NCBI GenBank assembly: GCA_051530055.1
Contig: CM121341.1
Location: forward strand, 9,610,001 to 9,674,000
Origin: Neoechinorhynchus agilis
Taxonomy: Eukaryota; Acanthocephala
Reading direction: 5' to 3'
Length of the DNA: 64,000 nucleotides
Of this stretch, positions 11,151-25,019 are shown one piece after another. Under the pieces are notes generated by a model, which made no database searches, was not told the origin of the DNA, and saw only the letters and a program-made list of their open reading frames with translations. Made by a program: the position numbers and the translations under genes. How positions within the stretch are numbered: position 1 is the stretch's first letter; every line of letters begins with the position of its first letter.

Positions 11151-14100
11151 ATGCTCACCGTATCACTTTTTTCAATCCTCCTTGTTATCATTTGCGGAGT
11201 AGATGGGAGACGGCCGTATCAACGGCAATGTATGTCCAAGAATTTATATTTCTACATCGTATCAAACTATTTTACTAACCTCCTTCTTCGTTAAGACGAA
11301 TATACCACTGAACATTACACACCAGTTGTTCGCGAAGACAATTACATTGTTGAGAGTTAGTGCTCAAAGTCGCCACTAAATTCCATAACTTTTCTAAAAA
11401 GAACTTCCCGAAGTATATATATCTCCTCCTGAAATATCCATCAGGACAGGGGATCGGTTGGATGCACGATGTGTATGGGATGGTCCCGAGGAACGCATCA
11501 GTTGGCTTATGCAGCATCCTGTGAGTGATGGTGCCTTTAAAACCATTTTATAAGTTTAAAAATATCGTTAAGTCTGGACAGCAAAACGTTGTTGCTCAAG
11601 GATCACGATTGTATGTCGAGAACGTCGGATCTCCTGGAGAATTTCAGTACGTTTGCCGAGTTCAGCAACACGACGGATCGGTGTCAGAAGCGGCTCTTCG
11701 TGCTTTTGTCTACAGCGCATCTCCATCAACCGTAGAGGAACGTTAGTTGAGGATTTCCGTCCCTTTAATGATCTCATTGCTGATCACGTGTAAATTAGGA
11801 GCTCCAACTGTATGGATAATTCCTGCTTATCAGGAAGTCCGAGTTGGAGAAAGAGTTCAATTTCAAGCACATTCTGATGTGGACGCGAATTTCAGTTGGT
11901 ACAAAGTGACCGATGTGAGTTTTAATTTGTCGCGTGATTTTTAATTTAATGGATCTTTATTTAGTCCGGAGATAAAATACCTTTTAGTAGTGGATCCGTT
12001 CTTGTTTTGGACGTGCGGTCACCGTCGGATGGAGGAGATTATGTGTGTGTTGTACGAGCCACTGACACGGGATTGACATCTGAACAAAGTGCTCAAATTC
12101 AAATAGGTAAATGTTTTGGCGGGCGCTGAAGTATAGTATTATAATTGATCGATTAGTCCCATCACATGACGTCTTGGCGCCCGTTCCAATCATTCCCAGC
12201 GTGCCGGAATCTGATGATGTGGAACTTACTCCATGTGATGTTAATGAGGCTACGTGTGGGGACGGCACATGCATTGATCGTGGGCTGATCTGCGACGGAA
12301 AAGCTGATTGTCCTGATGGTTCTGATGAGCGCGGATGTGGCAGTCCGGGAACAACTGAAGGCGATTGCCATCCAGATCAGTTCCGGTGTAAACGAACTGG
12401 TCAATGTATTCAGAAGATTTGGTTGTGTGACGGTGAGAAGGATTGTGATGATGAATCAGATGAAGATCAAGAACACTGTTCATCGGTGCCGTCGTACATG
12501 TCTCGCAGTTGCAAAATCAGCGAATTTCAATGTGCATCAACGAATGCAACTCAATGTATTCCTCGCAGTTACGTCTGTGATGAAACTATAGATTGTGTCG
12601 ATCACTCCGACGAACTCGGTTGTGTCAAACCAAAAATAATAAGTCCTCCACAAAGGGAAAAGGTTATAACAGTTGGAGAAACACTTACATTGCAATGTAC
12701 GGCTCGAGGAACGCCTACGCCATTTATAAACTGGCGTCTCAATTGGGGCCATGTTTGTCGAGATGGAAGCAATCGATGCGTAATATCTCACGATGTCGAT
12801 CGATACGAACCAGACGTTGTGACAGGAACCCTAACGGTCAAGAACGTTGTAAAAGCCGATTCTGGAGCTTACTCGTGTGAAGCTATAAACACTAAAGGGT
12901 TCGATTTCGCTATTCCCGACGCATTCGTCCGAGTAACCGTTGGATCCGGACAACCTCAATGTAATGCAGTTGGAACTTTAAAAGAGGTGAGTGGAAGTTG
13001 TGTTTGTAAATTGAATATCATTGGCGCTTATTGCCAACAATGCAAACCTGGATATTATTATCCGTCAAATGAGAATCCTCATGGATGTGCGTCTTGCTTC
13101 TGCTCGGGAGTGTCAAAAGATTGCGTTTCGGATGATTCTAAACGTGAAATGAAACTCATTGAGATTACGTCTCCTGGGAATTTATGGTACTTGGTTCATC
13201 GGCATTACCCAAAGAATCCATGGATCGGAATGGGTGAAGTGGACAGAGAAATCGGTACAATCACGTTCAATCAGTTCAATACTGCACCTAGCGGTGATTT
13301 GTACTGGTCACCACCTGAATCAAAAACGAAACCAGTACATTTTCCACTTGGAAATCTTATTCTTGCTTATGGCGGGAATATCCGAATTAAGGTTAAAGAT
13401 GAGGGATACGGTACTCCGTCTTCAGATGCTATGCATGTAATTTTATGGATTCGAGTTAGTATTCCTGTCTGATGTGAATGTATTATCATCCTAATAATAA
13501 TCATTAAAAGGGAAACAATATCGATTTGATCCACCAAGTAACACCAAGCCAAATTAGATCCGTTGATGGATTCATTGAATATGTTGTTCGATTAACTGAA
13601 CGGTCATTTACTAGACTTGATCAAAGTCCCTTAGATCGTCCACATATGCTCATGGCATTGGCTAATGTAGATAAGTTCTGGGTTCGAGCCTCAATTAATA
13701 ATAATCCAATTTCTGTGACGTAAGTCTTTTAATTCAGATTTTTCTCAACAATCTGCTTTCCGATTGTTTAGTCTCTCTTCAATCACCATCGAAGTCGCAT
13801 CTAGATTCGGACAAGGAAATATTGCTAATGAGGTTGAAAAATGCAAGTGCCCAGTTCAATACACTGGATCTTCCTGTGAACTCTGTGCTCCTGGATATAC
13901 TCGAAGACACGGAGTTGGTCTTTACCTCGGCGAGTGTTACTCATGTAGAGAACATTGCCATGGTCGAACTGATGAATGTGATCCGGAAACTGGAACTTGT
14001 TTAAACTGTGGAGGAAACACATTTGGAGAGCGCTGTGTGGACTGTCTGCCTAATTTTATACTCGATAAGCAAACGAATCAATGTGTCCGTTCAATGGCTC

Positions 14101-17100
14101 ACTCTCAAGGAGCATTACCACCAATACTAATCGATCAGAAACCCGTAAATAGTTTACAAGCAGTAATTACGATCGTCATTCGTCCTGGACGACAGAAACT
14201 GATTAAAATTGAATCAGAGGTATTTAAGGATAATGTGGATTTTGATTTAGATGATTGCTAAAACTTTTCTGTAAACAGGAAGTGAATATTCCAAGCACAG
14301 CATGGCTTAGAGTTGACCAGCTCGAAGGTGGAGCCATCTCGCTTCCTCCAGGAATGCACCAAGTTGGATCAGATTTGATGATTGATAGTCCAACTCCTGA
14401 AATGGCTGGCACTTATCAAGTCACTCTTTACCTTAAAGACGGTCGTGTGGTCACCCCAACTGTCGTTCTTCAATACGACGAAGGTTTGATAAAATTAAAA
14501 ATAGATTTTGTTACTCATTTTTGATTAATAGCTTTGCTACCAAGCATTGAGCCATCAGGAGTCGTCCGAAAGGAAATTAACGATTACATAACGATCGCGG
14601 TAAATACTCACAACATCCCAGTGCGCGGAATCATGTGGCTAAAAGACGGAGTTAACTTGCCTCCAACAGTTACTGTCGAATCCCATAGGATTATAATTGA
14701 AAAGCTGTCAGCAGACTTATGTGGGGTATATGAGGCTCATGTGTACTTCAACCAGCCTCAGCCACTCGTACTGAAAACAACTCTTGAATGCACATACAAT
14801 CAGATTTACAGTCCAGTCGGCCCACCGGGGGCATACGGTGGAGCCCCACAGATTACACTTAGCCCGTCCGACTTAAATCTCATCGAAGGTCAATCTATGG
14901 TCGTCACATATGAAATTATGGTAAGTTTCTGTCATTTGTGCGAAGAAATTAATCTTTTTCAAAAAAAGGGTGAAGAACCATCGAATTTGATTTGGCAACA
15001 TTGGAGAGATTCTACATGGATTGACATGCCGTCAAGCTTCGTCGTTCAAAGGGACAAACTTATTTTAAATAATTCTCGGTTGACAGACTCTGGAATATAC
15101 CGAGTCCAAGCCACCAATCGTCACGGAACTGGACAAGCAACTTTGAGACTCAACGTGGAACCACATCCATATGAGTCCCATGTAAATCTTCCACCGTCAG
15201 TCAAATTCCCGAATGCCGTCTATGAAATTCCGGTTCATCAATATGCAAACATAATGCCAGAAATCCAGATAAATGCTCCTTATACCGTCTATTGGGCAAA
15301 AGCAGACGGCTCGCCTTTACCACCAGGGATGCAGGTTCATGGAGATGGAATAGTGATCCAGTCAATGAGACCGGAGTATTCTGGGACTTACACCATAGAG
15401 GTGATTACTGATGATGCTCAGACAAAGGTCCCAGTAGATGTTGATGCGATTGAATTGCCATATCAAACTGCCATCCATGGTCTTTCACTCAATATTGATG
15501 GTCCGGCAAAGTCAACAATAAGTGCAGGAGATGATGTCACCCTTAAATGCCGGGCTAAAGGAGAATATAGGGTTAGTGCACTGTCTTGGATTTCAAAATG
15601 AGCGAAATTATTTAGGGAGGAGCCGTGATCACGTGGGTGATGCAACCAAATCCTACACTTCCTCAAAACACTCAGGAATCTAACGGAGCGCTTACAATCA
15701 CAAATTTCGGGAAAGAGAATGAAGGAATATACGTCTGTAATGCAGTATCCGGCGACCATCAAAGTGCAGACGCTACGATTGAACTCCGATTGGCTTCTGA
15801 GGCTGTACAGCACCGCCCTTCGTATTCTTTAAGCTGGTTACCAAGTAGTATTATTGATGCTAATGAGGATGATAGCCTAGAGGCTCAATGCGTCGGTGTA
15901 CCGGATTCACGGGCGATTGAAGTATCAGTAGTAACTCGGCGTGGAGCAGAGCAATCACCAGAATGGTTAGAAGTATCTGATGGACGTGTTCGGATATCTT
16001 CAGTATCTTCTAATATGAATGAAATGCGCCTGATTTGTAGAGCACCAAATGTCGACCCAAGTTTAGTTTCTGAACTAACTATCAATGTTAACTCAGGTAC
16101 ATTATTTCTCGAGCATGAATGCTTGCTTAGTGCATGCTAGCGCAAATATCCTAGCTCAATAATCCTACTACAATCATTGCCTTTTGAGCACACTTCGTAA
16201 CTGAATTGTTGTTAAGACTACAGCCAAGCGATGAACGATGAGCCTGTTCAACCTGCCGGTCGTTTGGAGGTGGCGCTACCTTCAAAACTGGACGTTGATG
16301 CTGGATCAGATTTTGAGCTGAAATGCGATGTACAAGGAGCTAGTCCTGGTGATTTAAAGATCACATGGACAAAGCACGGAAGGACGGGAGTTGAGGGGCT
16401 GCCGGCTCATCTCCAAGTAAGTTACCAGATTTTTAAATATCGCTTTTATCACCGAATTTTAGGCGACATCAGGGGTACTACGTGGAACCAATGTGAGTCC
16501 AGCGGACTATGCCTACTATATGTGCACAGCTGAGAGAGTGTCCACCGGAGAACAAGCAGTAGCCTACGTCCTTTTAGACGTCCAGAGTAAGAGAAGATTT
16601 CGACGTCTGAGAGCACAAAAATCCTCTGCACCTTCACGAAAGCGAAAGCACTAACTGTTTCGTGTCCATAACTCACACAACGATTCACCTGCACATACTC
16701 ACAATCGCTAACTTTTTTTATCGGTCTTGGATGTGGTCATGTCGGACTAACCTCCGATTTTATTACGGACTAACATTGATTAAATAAAGAATTTTTCGCG
16801 TTTTCGGGTGTAGATTGCTGCTGTTGCCAATGCACGCTCCTGCATGCGCCTCGCACCAGCATATCTGCAGCCTATCCGCTTTACTCTAGAAAAAATGAAC
16901 ATTATCCGCTATTTAGACGCTAAATTGAAGCCAACCGTAAAGGTGTATCCATCTGAAAATGTTCAAATAAGTTTCGGTGCATCCGCTTCACTTGTATGCT
17001 ATGCCTACGACGGCGAACCAAGTCCGACTATTTCATGGCAAAGGTTCCTTTCTGAATAGTTTTTAATATAATCCGAATTTTTCTTTTTCGAAAACAGGGC

Positions 17101-20100
17101 TGACGGTAGGATCTTTGGAGTAAACGTTCAAACAAGGAGCGGTCAATTGGACATACACAGTGCTACCTCAGAGGATTCCGGAACTTATATGTGTGTAGCT
17201 GAAAACATCGCTGGTCAATCAAAGGCTACTGTGAACGTCGAGGTTCAGAGTCCTCAAAAGATTGATCTAATTGTGAATCCTGATGAGATTGGAGACGTGG
17301 AAGATGATACACCTCGTTATGCTCAATGCATAGCCGTTGGAACTCCAGTACCAAAAGTAAAATGGATGCATCAAAATAAGAACTTGACGAGAGAAGAGGA
17401 TGGCTACAGTCTTCTATTGGTGACCCCGGCGACCCTTAGTGCTGGACAAAACACTTTCACGTGTGTTGCTGACAATACATATGTACGAGCTTCAAAGGAT
17501 CTGAATGTGAACGTTATCCGGTCAATGCCATTTGTACCATATACACTTCCATCTCAAATCGACGCCGTTCTTCAAATTAATCCACGCGAAGTGACTGAAA
17601 ATGGGCGCGTTCAACTTGGATGCTCAGTTGGGACTCATTTTAGAAATCCATTGAGTTTTACTTGGTTACGGGACGGACAGATAGTTGAAACAAAGGAATC
17701 TATTGGTGGCTCAGCTGTATTGGAATTGGTAGACGTATCTGCAGAAGATGGTGGATTGTATAAGTGTGAGGTTTATGACAACTCCAAACTTGTTGCCGTT
17801 TCCAATGACGAACAGTTGAACGTCGTACGACGATTAGACCGCTTCCCTCGAATTTCTGCTCTCATACGAGACGTTTTTGTTCAATCAGGTGAGTATTTTG
17901 GCTTTCAATCTCGATATTAAAACATCTTTTTCGTATACAAAGGCTCTCTTGCGAAACTGAAATGCAGAATATTAAATAGAATAAAAGGAAAAGTTATATG
18001 GGATAGACTCAATGGTCAACTACCGGACAGAACGATTATTCGTAAGGCAACAATGAGGTTTGCATTTTGGTCTTTCTTTAAAGTTCTCAAAGACATATAG
18101 GATTGAGAACGTGAGACCAGAGGATGAAGGTGTATATAAATGCGTTGCGTTCAATGAAATTGGTTCAAGTGAAGACTTCATAAATCTTAACGTATTGGAA
18201 ATGAGTTCTCCTCAGGAAATCACAGTTCGATTAGTTGCTGAACCATCCTTGAAAACGAGCTACGGAATGCGGTCTACTCTCATATGTCGAACTTCCCATA
18301 GCAAAGGTTCGGTTGTATGGCAGAAGGACGGCCGAAGGATTTTTCGATCTGGTGTAACAATAAACAACGATAGACTTCAATTTTACCCTCAACAGTCGGA
18401 CGTCGGTGTGTACTCTTGTTACATACTCGAAGACGGTCTTCCATTGGGTAATGCTTCTCTTGAGTTGGTTGTTAAAGATGCACGATCGAGTGCTTTGGAG
18501 TACGTTCCAGCATCAAGTCCGCCTTTTCAACAGCAGCAATCGCAAGAACAAGCGACAATTCAACCGGCAACATCAAGACCGATTTTGATCAGTATTAGAC
18601 CACTTCATGGAGTATACCGTGTGGATAATGAGCTAGCATTTGAATGCGACACGTCCGTCGTTGGAGCAAGGATACGCTGGGAAAGACAAAGACCAACTTC
18701 GGCTTTTTCCTCTTTTACTACTGTAGATGAGAACCGACTAATGTTTCAGAGATTCACTTCAAACGATGTGGGTGAATATAAATGCGTTGTGGAAAAAGGA
18801 AATATGAAGGGCGAAAAGTACCTGCATATGGATATCGATGTCGTTAATAATGATGTTATTTTCGCTTATCCCGATCATCGTTAGTAGTTTTGCTGATTTG
18901 AGCGAAATGCTCATCCCAAAATTTTTAGCCCTTGTCATATCACATGGATCTCCTAATATAAACGTTACGTTCTTAAATCCGCCCTCTGAATTCAAGAAAA
19001 ATGGAATTGTTGAGGTTGAGTGCATTGTATCCGGTTTGTGTGTTTTTTTACTTTCGATCTGATCAAAAAATTTGATTATTAGGTCAACGAGATGCTCCAA
19101 TATCTTGGAGTCGTGAAGATGGTAAGGATGTCGGATCAAACGTGAATATCGATAAAGGCATAATGAAGATCAATGGATTCGTTGAAAGCAATCTTGGCGA
19201 GTATAAATGCTCAGCTGAGACATACGTCGGAGATCTTTCTCGAGTAATTGTGTTTGAACCGGAATCTTTTCCCGGGATATTTACAAATACTACGGATAAT
19301 AAGCCAAAAATCGAATTCCAATTTTTATCGTCTCGGCAGGACTTTAGAGCGGGCGGTCATGTCATCGTGGAATGCATTCCAAACGGTAAATTCGTTAAAA
19401 ATACTTTTTTTTCATCGCTTGCCTTTTTCGTACAGATAAATCCGCAACAATTGAATGGCATAGAATCGGTGATCCTACGTCTGCCCATATGAAAATCGAT
19501 AATCAATTCCTAAATATTAATCCATTCTCTTATGAAGACATCGGCGTCTACGAATGCATTGCTTCGGGATCGATGGGAATAGTTACGAGATCTATTCAAT
19601 TCGATGAAAACGATTTAAGTTCAAGTATCCTTCCGAACAATCAAGAAGTTCTTCCTTCAGTCAGACTAGAATTCAACGATCTTAACAAGTATGAAATTGG
19701 CGGGAAAATCGAGATTAAATGCGTAGCTGATAATGATCCCAATGCGAATGTTCAATGGCATCGCGGTGAGCGTAAGACCTTTGGCTATAGAACTGAAAGT
19801 CGCGGAGATATTCTTCGATTTAATGACTATGACAATAGCGATTCTGGAATTTATTCTTGCATTGCCAGCAATAACCAAGGAAGCAAGTATATTTCCGTGG
19901 AGATTTCCACCGACGAAAGAGGAATTGTCCGAGTTACCAATGAACGTATAAATCAAATACCCATTCAACGTACACGTTACCCACTTGTAGTTGAGTTTTT
20001 ATCTCCATTGAGTCAATTCCGTAAGGAAGGTGAAATAACGGCTATTTGTTATTTCAGTGAGTTTTGATTTTTACCACACACACACCTAACTAAGAAATAA

Positions 20101-23100
20101 TTTAGGTGGCAATGTTCCCGGGATTATTTCATGGCGTAAAGTGGACGAAAAGACTAATCACACTGTTCCCATGTCTTCAAATGCAATGACAGAAGGATCT
20201 CGTCTTCATTTCCCGCGGTTTTCTGAAGATCATTTGGGCACTTACGAATGTTCTGGAGTATCTGAACACGGTGTAGCACATAAAATAGTATCACTCGACG
20301 CAGAAGCTTTCACAGCAGTAAATCCAACATACAACCACGAGAATAAACGGGAGCTTCAAATAACCGTAGACGGAACCACTTCTGGCGAGAAGGTGAAATT
20401 TAACTGCAAGCTAAGAAATGGTTGGTAGTTTTGCCAATTGTGAACTCCTTACTGATAATCCGACCGATTTAGCACGAATCGCAGTGAAATGGGAATCACA
20501 GAGAACCCACCAACTTCCAAATGGAGCACGACAAATCGGGACGCGACTCATCTTTGACAAATTCTATCCCACAATTCATCACGATACTTACACTTGCAAG
20601 GCTCGCCACAACGGAAATAAGTTCTACAAATCAATTGATACAAGAGAAGTCATCTTCGATAAGTCCGATATCATGGTTGGACGACGGCTTCACATCCGAA
20701 CGGCAACGCAAGACAGCATTAAAGCACTCTGCTCAAGGGGTAGGGACTGTTAGAATTTTTCAAAGTGAATTCTAACCTTTTCCTGTGATGACTTTTATGT
20801 TTTTATTTTTCTCATCACTCCCTTGTGTGTAAAAATGAGTGAACTTAATTCAGTAGAGTTAATAAATCCCCCTCCTAAATCCACTCTTGAATTCAGGCAC
20901 AAAGAAAGTGATCAATGACAGCAAAAAGGATTTTTACGTCTTTCAATGCGACCGAAATTCGCTGATTTTCTCCAATCGATCATTCTATGCATTGGATGCT
21001 CTGAACTTGACTCTACCTGTTCGTCATAGACTAAGCATACGAAGTCAATTAGGAGTAAATTGCATCCAAGGTAATGGTAGATCCCTTCCCTGAACATAGA
21101 GATTACCTTAGAACCCTGCGCAAGGATCGCCGCACGTGCACGATCATCAACCAGTAGATCGTAGTTGGCTGCTTTTATAATGATTGACAGAATAAAATAT
21201 TATAAATATCAATTCAAGGAGGCTCTAAGTCGAAATAAATAAAGCTAAGACTAAATTTCACGCCCTATAATCATCGGCATTTTTTAATTACTGGGTTTTA
21301 ACTAACAGTTCGTTACAATGACTTAATGATTATCGGATGAACACTATTAATAAAAACGAAATAAAAATTTACGATTAAAGAAGGCGTGGAAATGTTCTAA
21401 AAGGTCCCTGCAGATTCAATCATCTATACAATTTATTCTTCAAAAAAACACATTTGCATTTCTGAGATAAGGCGCTTATAAGTAATGTGATGTTCAAGAG
21501 TTATAGAACAGTCGACTGACGTGAGTAAAATTTTGAACTTATTCAATAATAAAGTTATTAAATAAAGAGAAATTATTTTGAGCACTTAAACGAACGTGGT
21601 TTTCGTTATTTTGATGATTGTAAAATTGTGTTGTTTAATGCAACCTCGCTTCGCATAACGTTTGTTAAAAATGTTAAAACATCAAGATTTAAATGTAATC
21701 TATTTCTTCACTATCGCTATATCTTGTTTTTAAACGTTTATAAGTAATAAATCGATTGCCATTGGGATTAGGAAAATATCAGATAGTTAAGCTTCAAACA
21801 TACAGTGAAGTAAGTTGACCTTGAGCATGTTATCAACTAAATTAGAAATAGCGCGAATTTCCGTAATTTTTCAAAACAATCTACACTCAGATCGAGGTAA
21901 AAGCGAATACTCATGTTCGGCATGGACAACAGAGGACAAACACAAACAATTCCCGATTTATTGTGAGCCAGGTAAATTGATTTTTCTGTCGTTTTTCGAC
22001 TACTTTAACTTATTTAGACATTGAAGAGATCAACACACTTCATTGTAGAAGAAACAATCTTCGAACTAAACGCATCTCACCCAAATTGTTCACATCAGAA
22101 AAAACTGTGATATGTTCAGTTGATAATAGCAATGTGAGAAAGGTTTTTATGGTTGAGGCAACAAATGAGACAATCAGCCATAATCATGTATATAAACTGA
22201 GGAACGTTGATGGAATCGAAATTGGAAAATGTGAGACTCAAAGTGAACCGGACGAAGTAGAAACAGGCGTTCCGTTTGTACCTGTCGGAATTACAATGTA
22301 AATTTGTTTATACGCCAGATTTCTTTTTATTTTTCAATTTTCAGTGTTAAAGTTGTCGACGGAATAACTGATGAAGGCAACGAAAACGAACTCCGCGAAG
22401 TTCATCACAGCACGGTTAGGAATGAAAGGGAAACGGCTACAAACAGACTAGTGAATGTTAATGAAAGAGAAATTCATGATTTCGAAGGTGAAAACCATGT
22501 TTTTACTGTTAACGTTCTTGGCGATCAGGCATCAATCGAAAATAATAGCGGCATGGTAATGGATGGGCAAATAAAGAAACCTTTAAACCGAAACAACGAC
22601 ATTGATATCGATTTAAAAGAGCGTAGCGAAAAGGTTGAAGTACAATTCAGAGCTACATCAGACGCTGTGTTTTATAGTGAAGAAAATTGGGTGGGTACAG
22701 TATCAGAGATTGCCTACGGCGAGGAAAAATTTGAGCGTCAATCTAAGAAGCAATCAAAATTCGAGGTGGGGTCTGAGACTCGTTCAGAAAACGGTGAGAT
22801 GAAATATGGACCGAAATATAAAGCTGGTATAGACGATGAAAAGTCTAAAATTAAACTTGAAACAGAATCAAAAGTCGAAATTACCAACAGTGAAACTACT
22901 AATGAAAACAAGCTGCGATCTCAACTCGATTTTAATGTTAAAATTATTAAAGAAACGTTAAATACCGAATCAGAAGTTTCAACGAGCAAAGAAAAGTCCG
23001 ATATTTCTTGGTCTTCTGATTTTCCAACATCTGAATTACCTGATTTATGGAAACATTTCACACAAAGTAATATAGGTCAAAAGGATATATTGGCCGAAAA

Positions 23101-24571
23101 GCAAATTATAAATGGTTCTTCAACTGAAAGTTCTTTAGCAACATTCCCAAATCTAGAATCAACTGGAAACATTTCCATAAACAAGACTAAAGTATGGATT
23201 CCTGTGCCGAACAACATTACTGAAATCTCAACGCAATTTCCGGTACCTGAAACTGAATGTATTGATTATACTGACATTGCTGCCACCGACATTAATCATG
23301 TCGGTTCTGAGAATCAATCCGAGATTTTCGAGAACCATGAAACACTCGCGATATCGGTTTCTTCAACGGATACTATTCAAGCTGTTCAATTAGAATTACC
23401 GAAACCAGATATTTCCAATGAAACATCAACAGCCGATTTTCTTGCTGAAAAATCCATTACAATGAGCTATGATTTATTGAAAAATCAGAAGAAATTTATC
23501 GGCCTTAATCTTGAGGCAATTAAGAAACTCTCGGACACTAGCCTAATATCCAACGGGACATTAACCCTTAAGAATAAGACTATTTCCAGTGAAGAATCTT
23601 TAAAAAATGAAGCAAACAACAGCCGTATTTTCACAAAAAAACTGGACTCTGGTTTATTTGTCGTAATTCGCAGCAACCAAGGCACGTTTGACAGTGCTGT
23701 ATGCTCCCACGAATCCCCCGATAAATTCGATCAAACATATTGGATAAGTCGATCATCTTATGCCCTGCTTGGATTCGCTATTGATAATACAATGATCGAT
23801 TTGGGCACTTCGGGTATTTATACCTGCATGGGCAGTGACCCGAATGATGGTCAAATATCGATCGACGTAAATTCCAGAGATTATGAATCCAGTGTTTTCA
23901 ATATATTTAAAGAACCGTCAATTTCTATCAGCATTGATACTGAAAGTGAGGCGATTGTGATTGATTGCAGAGCAGGTTTAATTTTCCATGGTGATCAAAT
24001 AAATTTTAATCGACAAATTTTAGACGACCAGGCTGAAATTCAGTGGATTAAAGATGGATACCTATTGCAAGTTCAACCAAAGCATCACATTCGTGCCGGA
24101 ATTCTCATAATAGACGAACCCGTAACTGACGATTATGGCATATACACTTGTATAGCAACATCACCCGATATGCGGGGCGCTAAAGCAGATATTAACTTGA
24201 ATGAAAAGAATGTTGGTGGAATCGTTGCTAATGTTGCCAATTCAAAGGCAAGAACTTCAATGACACTGAAGTTTGTTTCGCCAAAAAATAAGATGAAGCT
24301 TGGAGGAAGTTTGAGTGTCTTGTGTACAGTCGGTAAGTGGGAATACTCGATTTCGATAAAAATTTATCGGAAGTAATCGATAGATCCTCGTGGTTCCATC
24401 ATTCGATGGAAATTTGACGATGGACGAGCTCTGCCTGATAATGCCAAAGCCGAAGAAAATGGGCTTCTTGTCATTAACGATTTAACAATTCAAAACAATG
24501 GAATTTACACGTGTGAATCATACACAGTATCCGGAAGGAGGATAAAATCGTTCAGAATAGATTTTAACTAA
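11151..24571 (+). CDS. unc-52: Perlecan / UNC-52 homologue, ~29 exons, no laminin-G region
   Basis: A basement-membrane proteoglycan core that in nematodes anchors muscle to the epidermis. Exon 1 (11151-11229) encodes a signal peptide. Next exons: 11296-11355, 11402-11520, about 11573-11741, 11799-11914, 11965-12106 (two Ig domains), 12157-13436, 13511-13719, 13772-14219. Domains in order are Ig x2, LDLa x3, Ig, a laminin-EGF remnant, laminin B (IV-A), laminin-EGF, then about 20 Ig modules. Further exons: 14279-14483, 14532-14920, 14969-15571, 15616-16096, 16217-16416, 16463-16586, 16917-17043, 17098-17888, 17943-18057, from 18101, 18888?-19033, 19083-19385, 19436-20056, 20106-20420, 20473-20739, 20897-21070, 21846-21971, 22018-22297, 22345-24332, 24384-24571. 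All joins keep phase. The exception is 18.8 kb, where the only in-phase route uses a donor at 18818 and loses an Ig strand. The last exon closes an Ig domain before a TAA; domain V is absent. Confidence 0.85.
12231..12618 (+). other. unc-52: Three LDLa modules of UNC-52 (perlecan domain II)
   Basis: Three consecutive six-cysteine modules each show the calcium cage (CDGKADCPDGSDE, CDGEKDCDDESDE, CDETIDCVDHSDE). They are immediately followed by an Ig domain with the DSGAYSCEA signature. This LDLa x3 plus Ig block is the signature of perlecan domain II and is what fixes the gene identity. Confidence 0.9.
12957..14100 (+). other. unc-52: Laminin-EGF / laminin-B (IV-A) block of UNC-52 (perlecan domain III)
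   Basis: A partial laminin-EGF module (C..CKPGYYYP) leads into a laminin-B domain with the sequence GDLYWSPPES and LAYGGNIRIKVKDEG. That domain continues across two introns to end near FGQGNIANEVEKC, followed by another laminin-EGF module (C..CAPGYTR). Only one laminin-B domain is present; mammalian perlecan has three. Confidence 0.85.
21071..21845 (+). other. unc-52: Longest intron of the UNC-52 gene (~775 bp)
   Basis: A+T-rich sequence without a convincing exon. It is bounded by a phase-1 donor after 'ATCCAAG' and a phase-1 acceptor 'ctaaattag'. All other introns in the gene except 16587-16916 are under 125 bp, so this is where an enhancer or a missed exon would sit. Confidence 0.5.
22345..23650 (+). 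other. unc-52: Long charged, low-complexity insertion between Ig domains of UNC-52
   Basis: About 435 codons rich in Glu, Ser, Asn, Lys and Thr, with many N-x-S/T sites and no cysteine pairs, sit inside a 2-kb exon just before the last three Ig modules. The composition suggests an intrinsically disordered, probably glycosylated spacer. I know of no equivalent in described perlecans. Confidence 0.6.
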
Positions 24572-25019
24572 TTTTGAATTTTTCTGTAAGCTTAAATTCT
24601 CAAGATTGTTTAACGAGAGTAATTCGATCAGTCGCTCTTATCTTTTCCTTCAAACTCATTTAGACAGCGGTAATAATTATAGAACATTTTTGCATTTTGA
24701 ACGATAACAGCTACTGCTTTCTGTTGGTATGTATCACGGGCAAGGAGGTGATATTCCCACGAAACAGTATTCATACCATTCACTTCTATCCTTGGATTTA
24801 AAATATAATAAAAGTCTGGTAAACAAGCTTTGGTGATCGATGAAAGTAGTCAGGGGAAACAGTTTTGTTTAAAGTCACTTATTTTTGATCGTTATGGTCG
24901 TCCTGGGTTAATGGTAAGAAATTATGATGTTTCTCGGGACCAACTCCGAAGTTCAAGGTGAATTTCGGCGTCAATTGCAATAAACCCCTTAAAAAGCGAA
25001 GACATATTGACAGCCTACT
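24572..25019. other. Intergenic spacer after UNC-52
   Basis: A+T-rich with no gene recognised. It must contain the UNC-52 polyadenylation site, but no canonical AATAAA lies in the first 150 bases. Confidence 0.4.
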
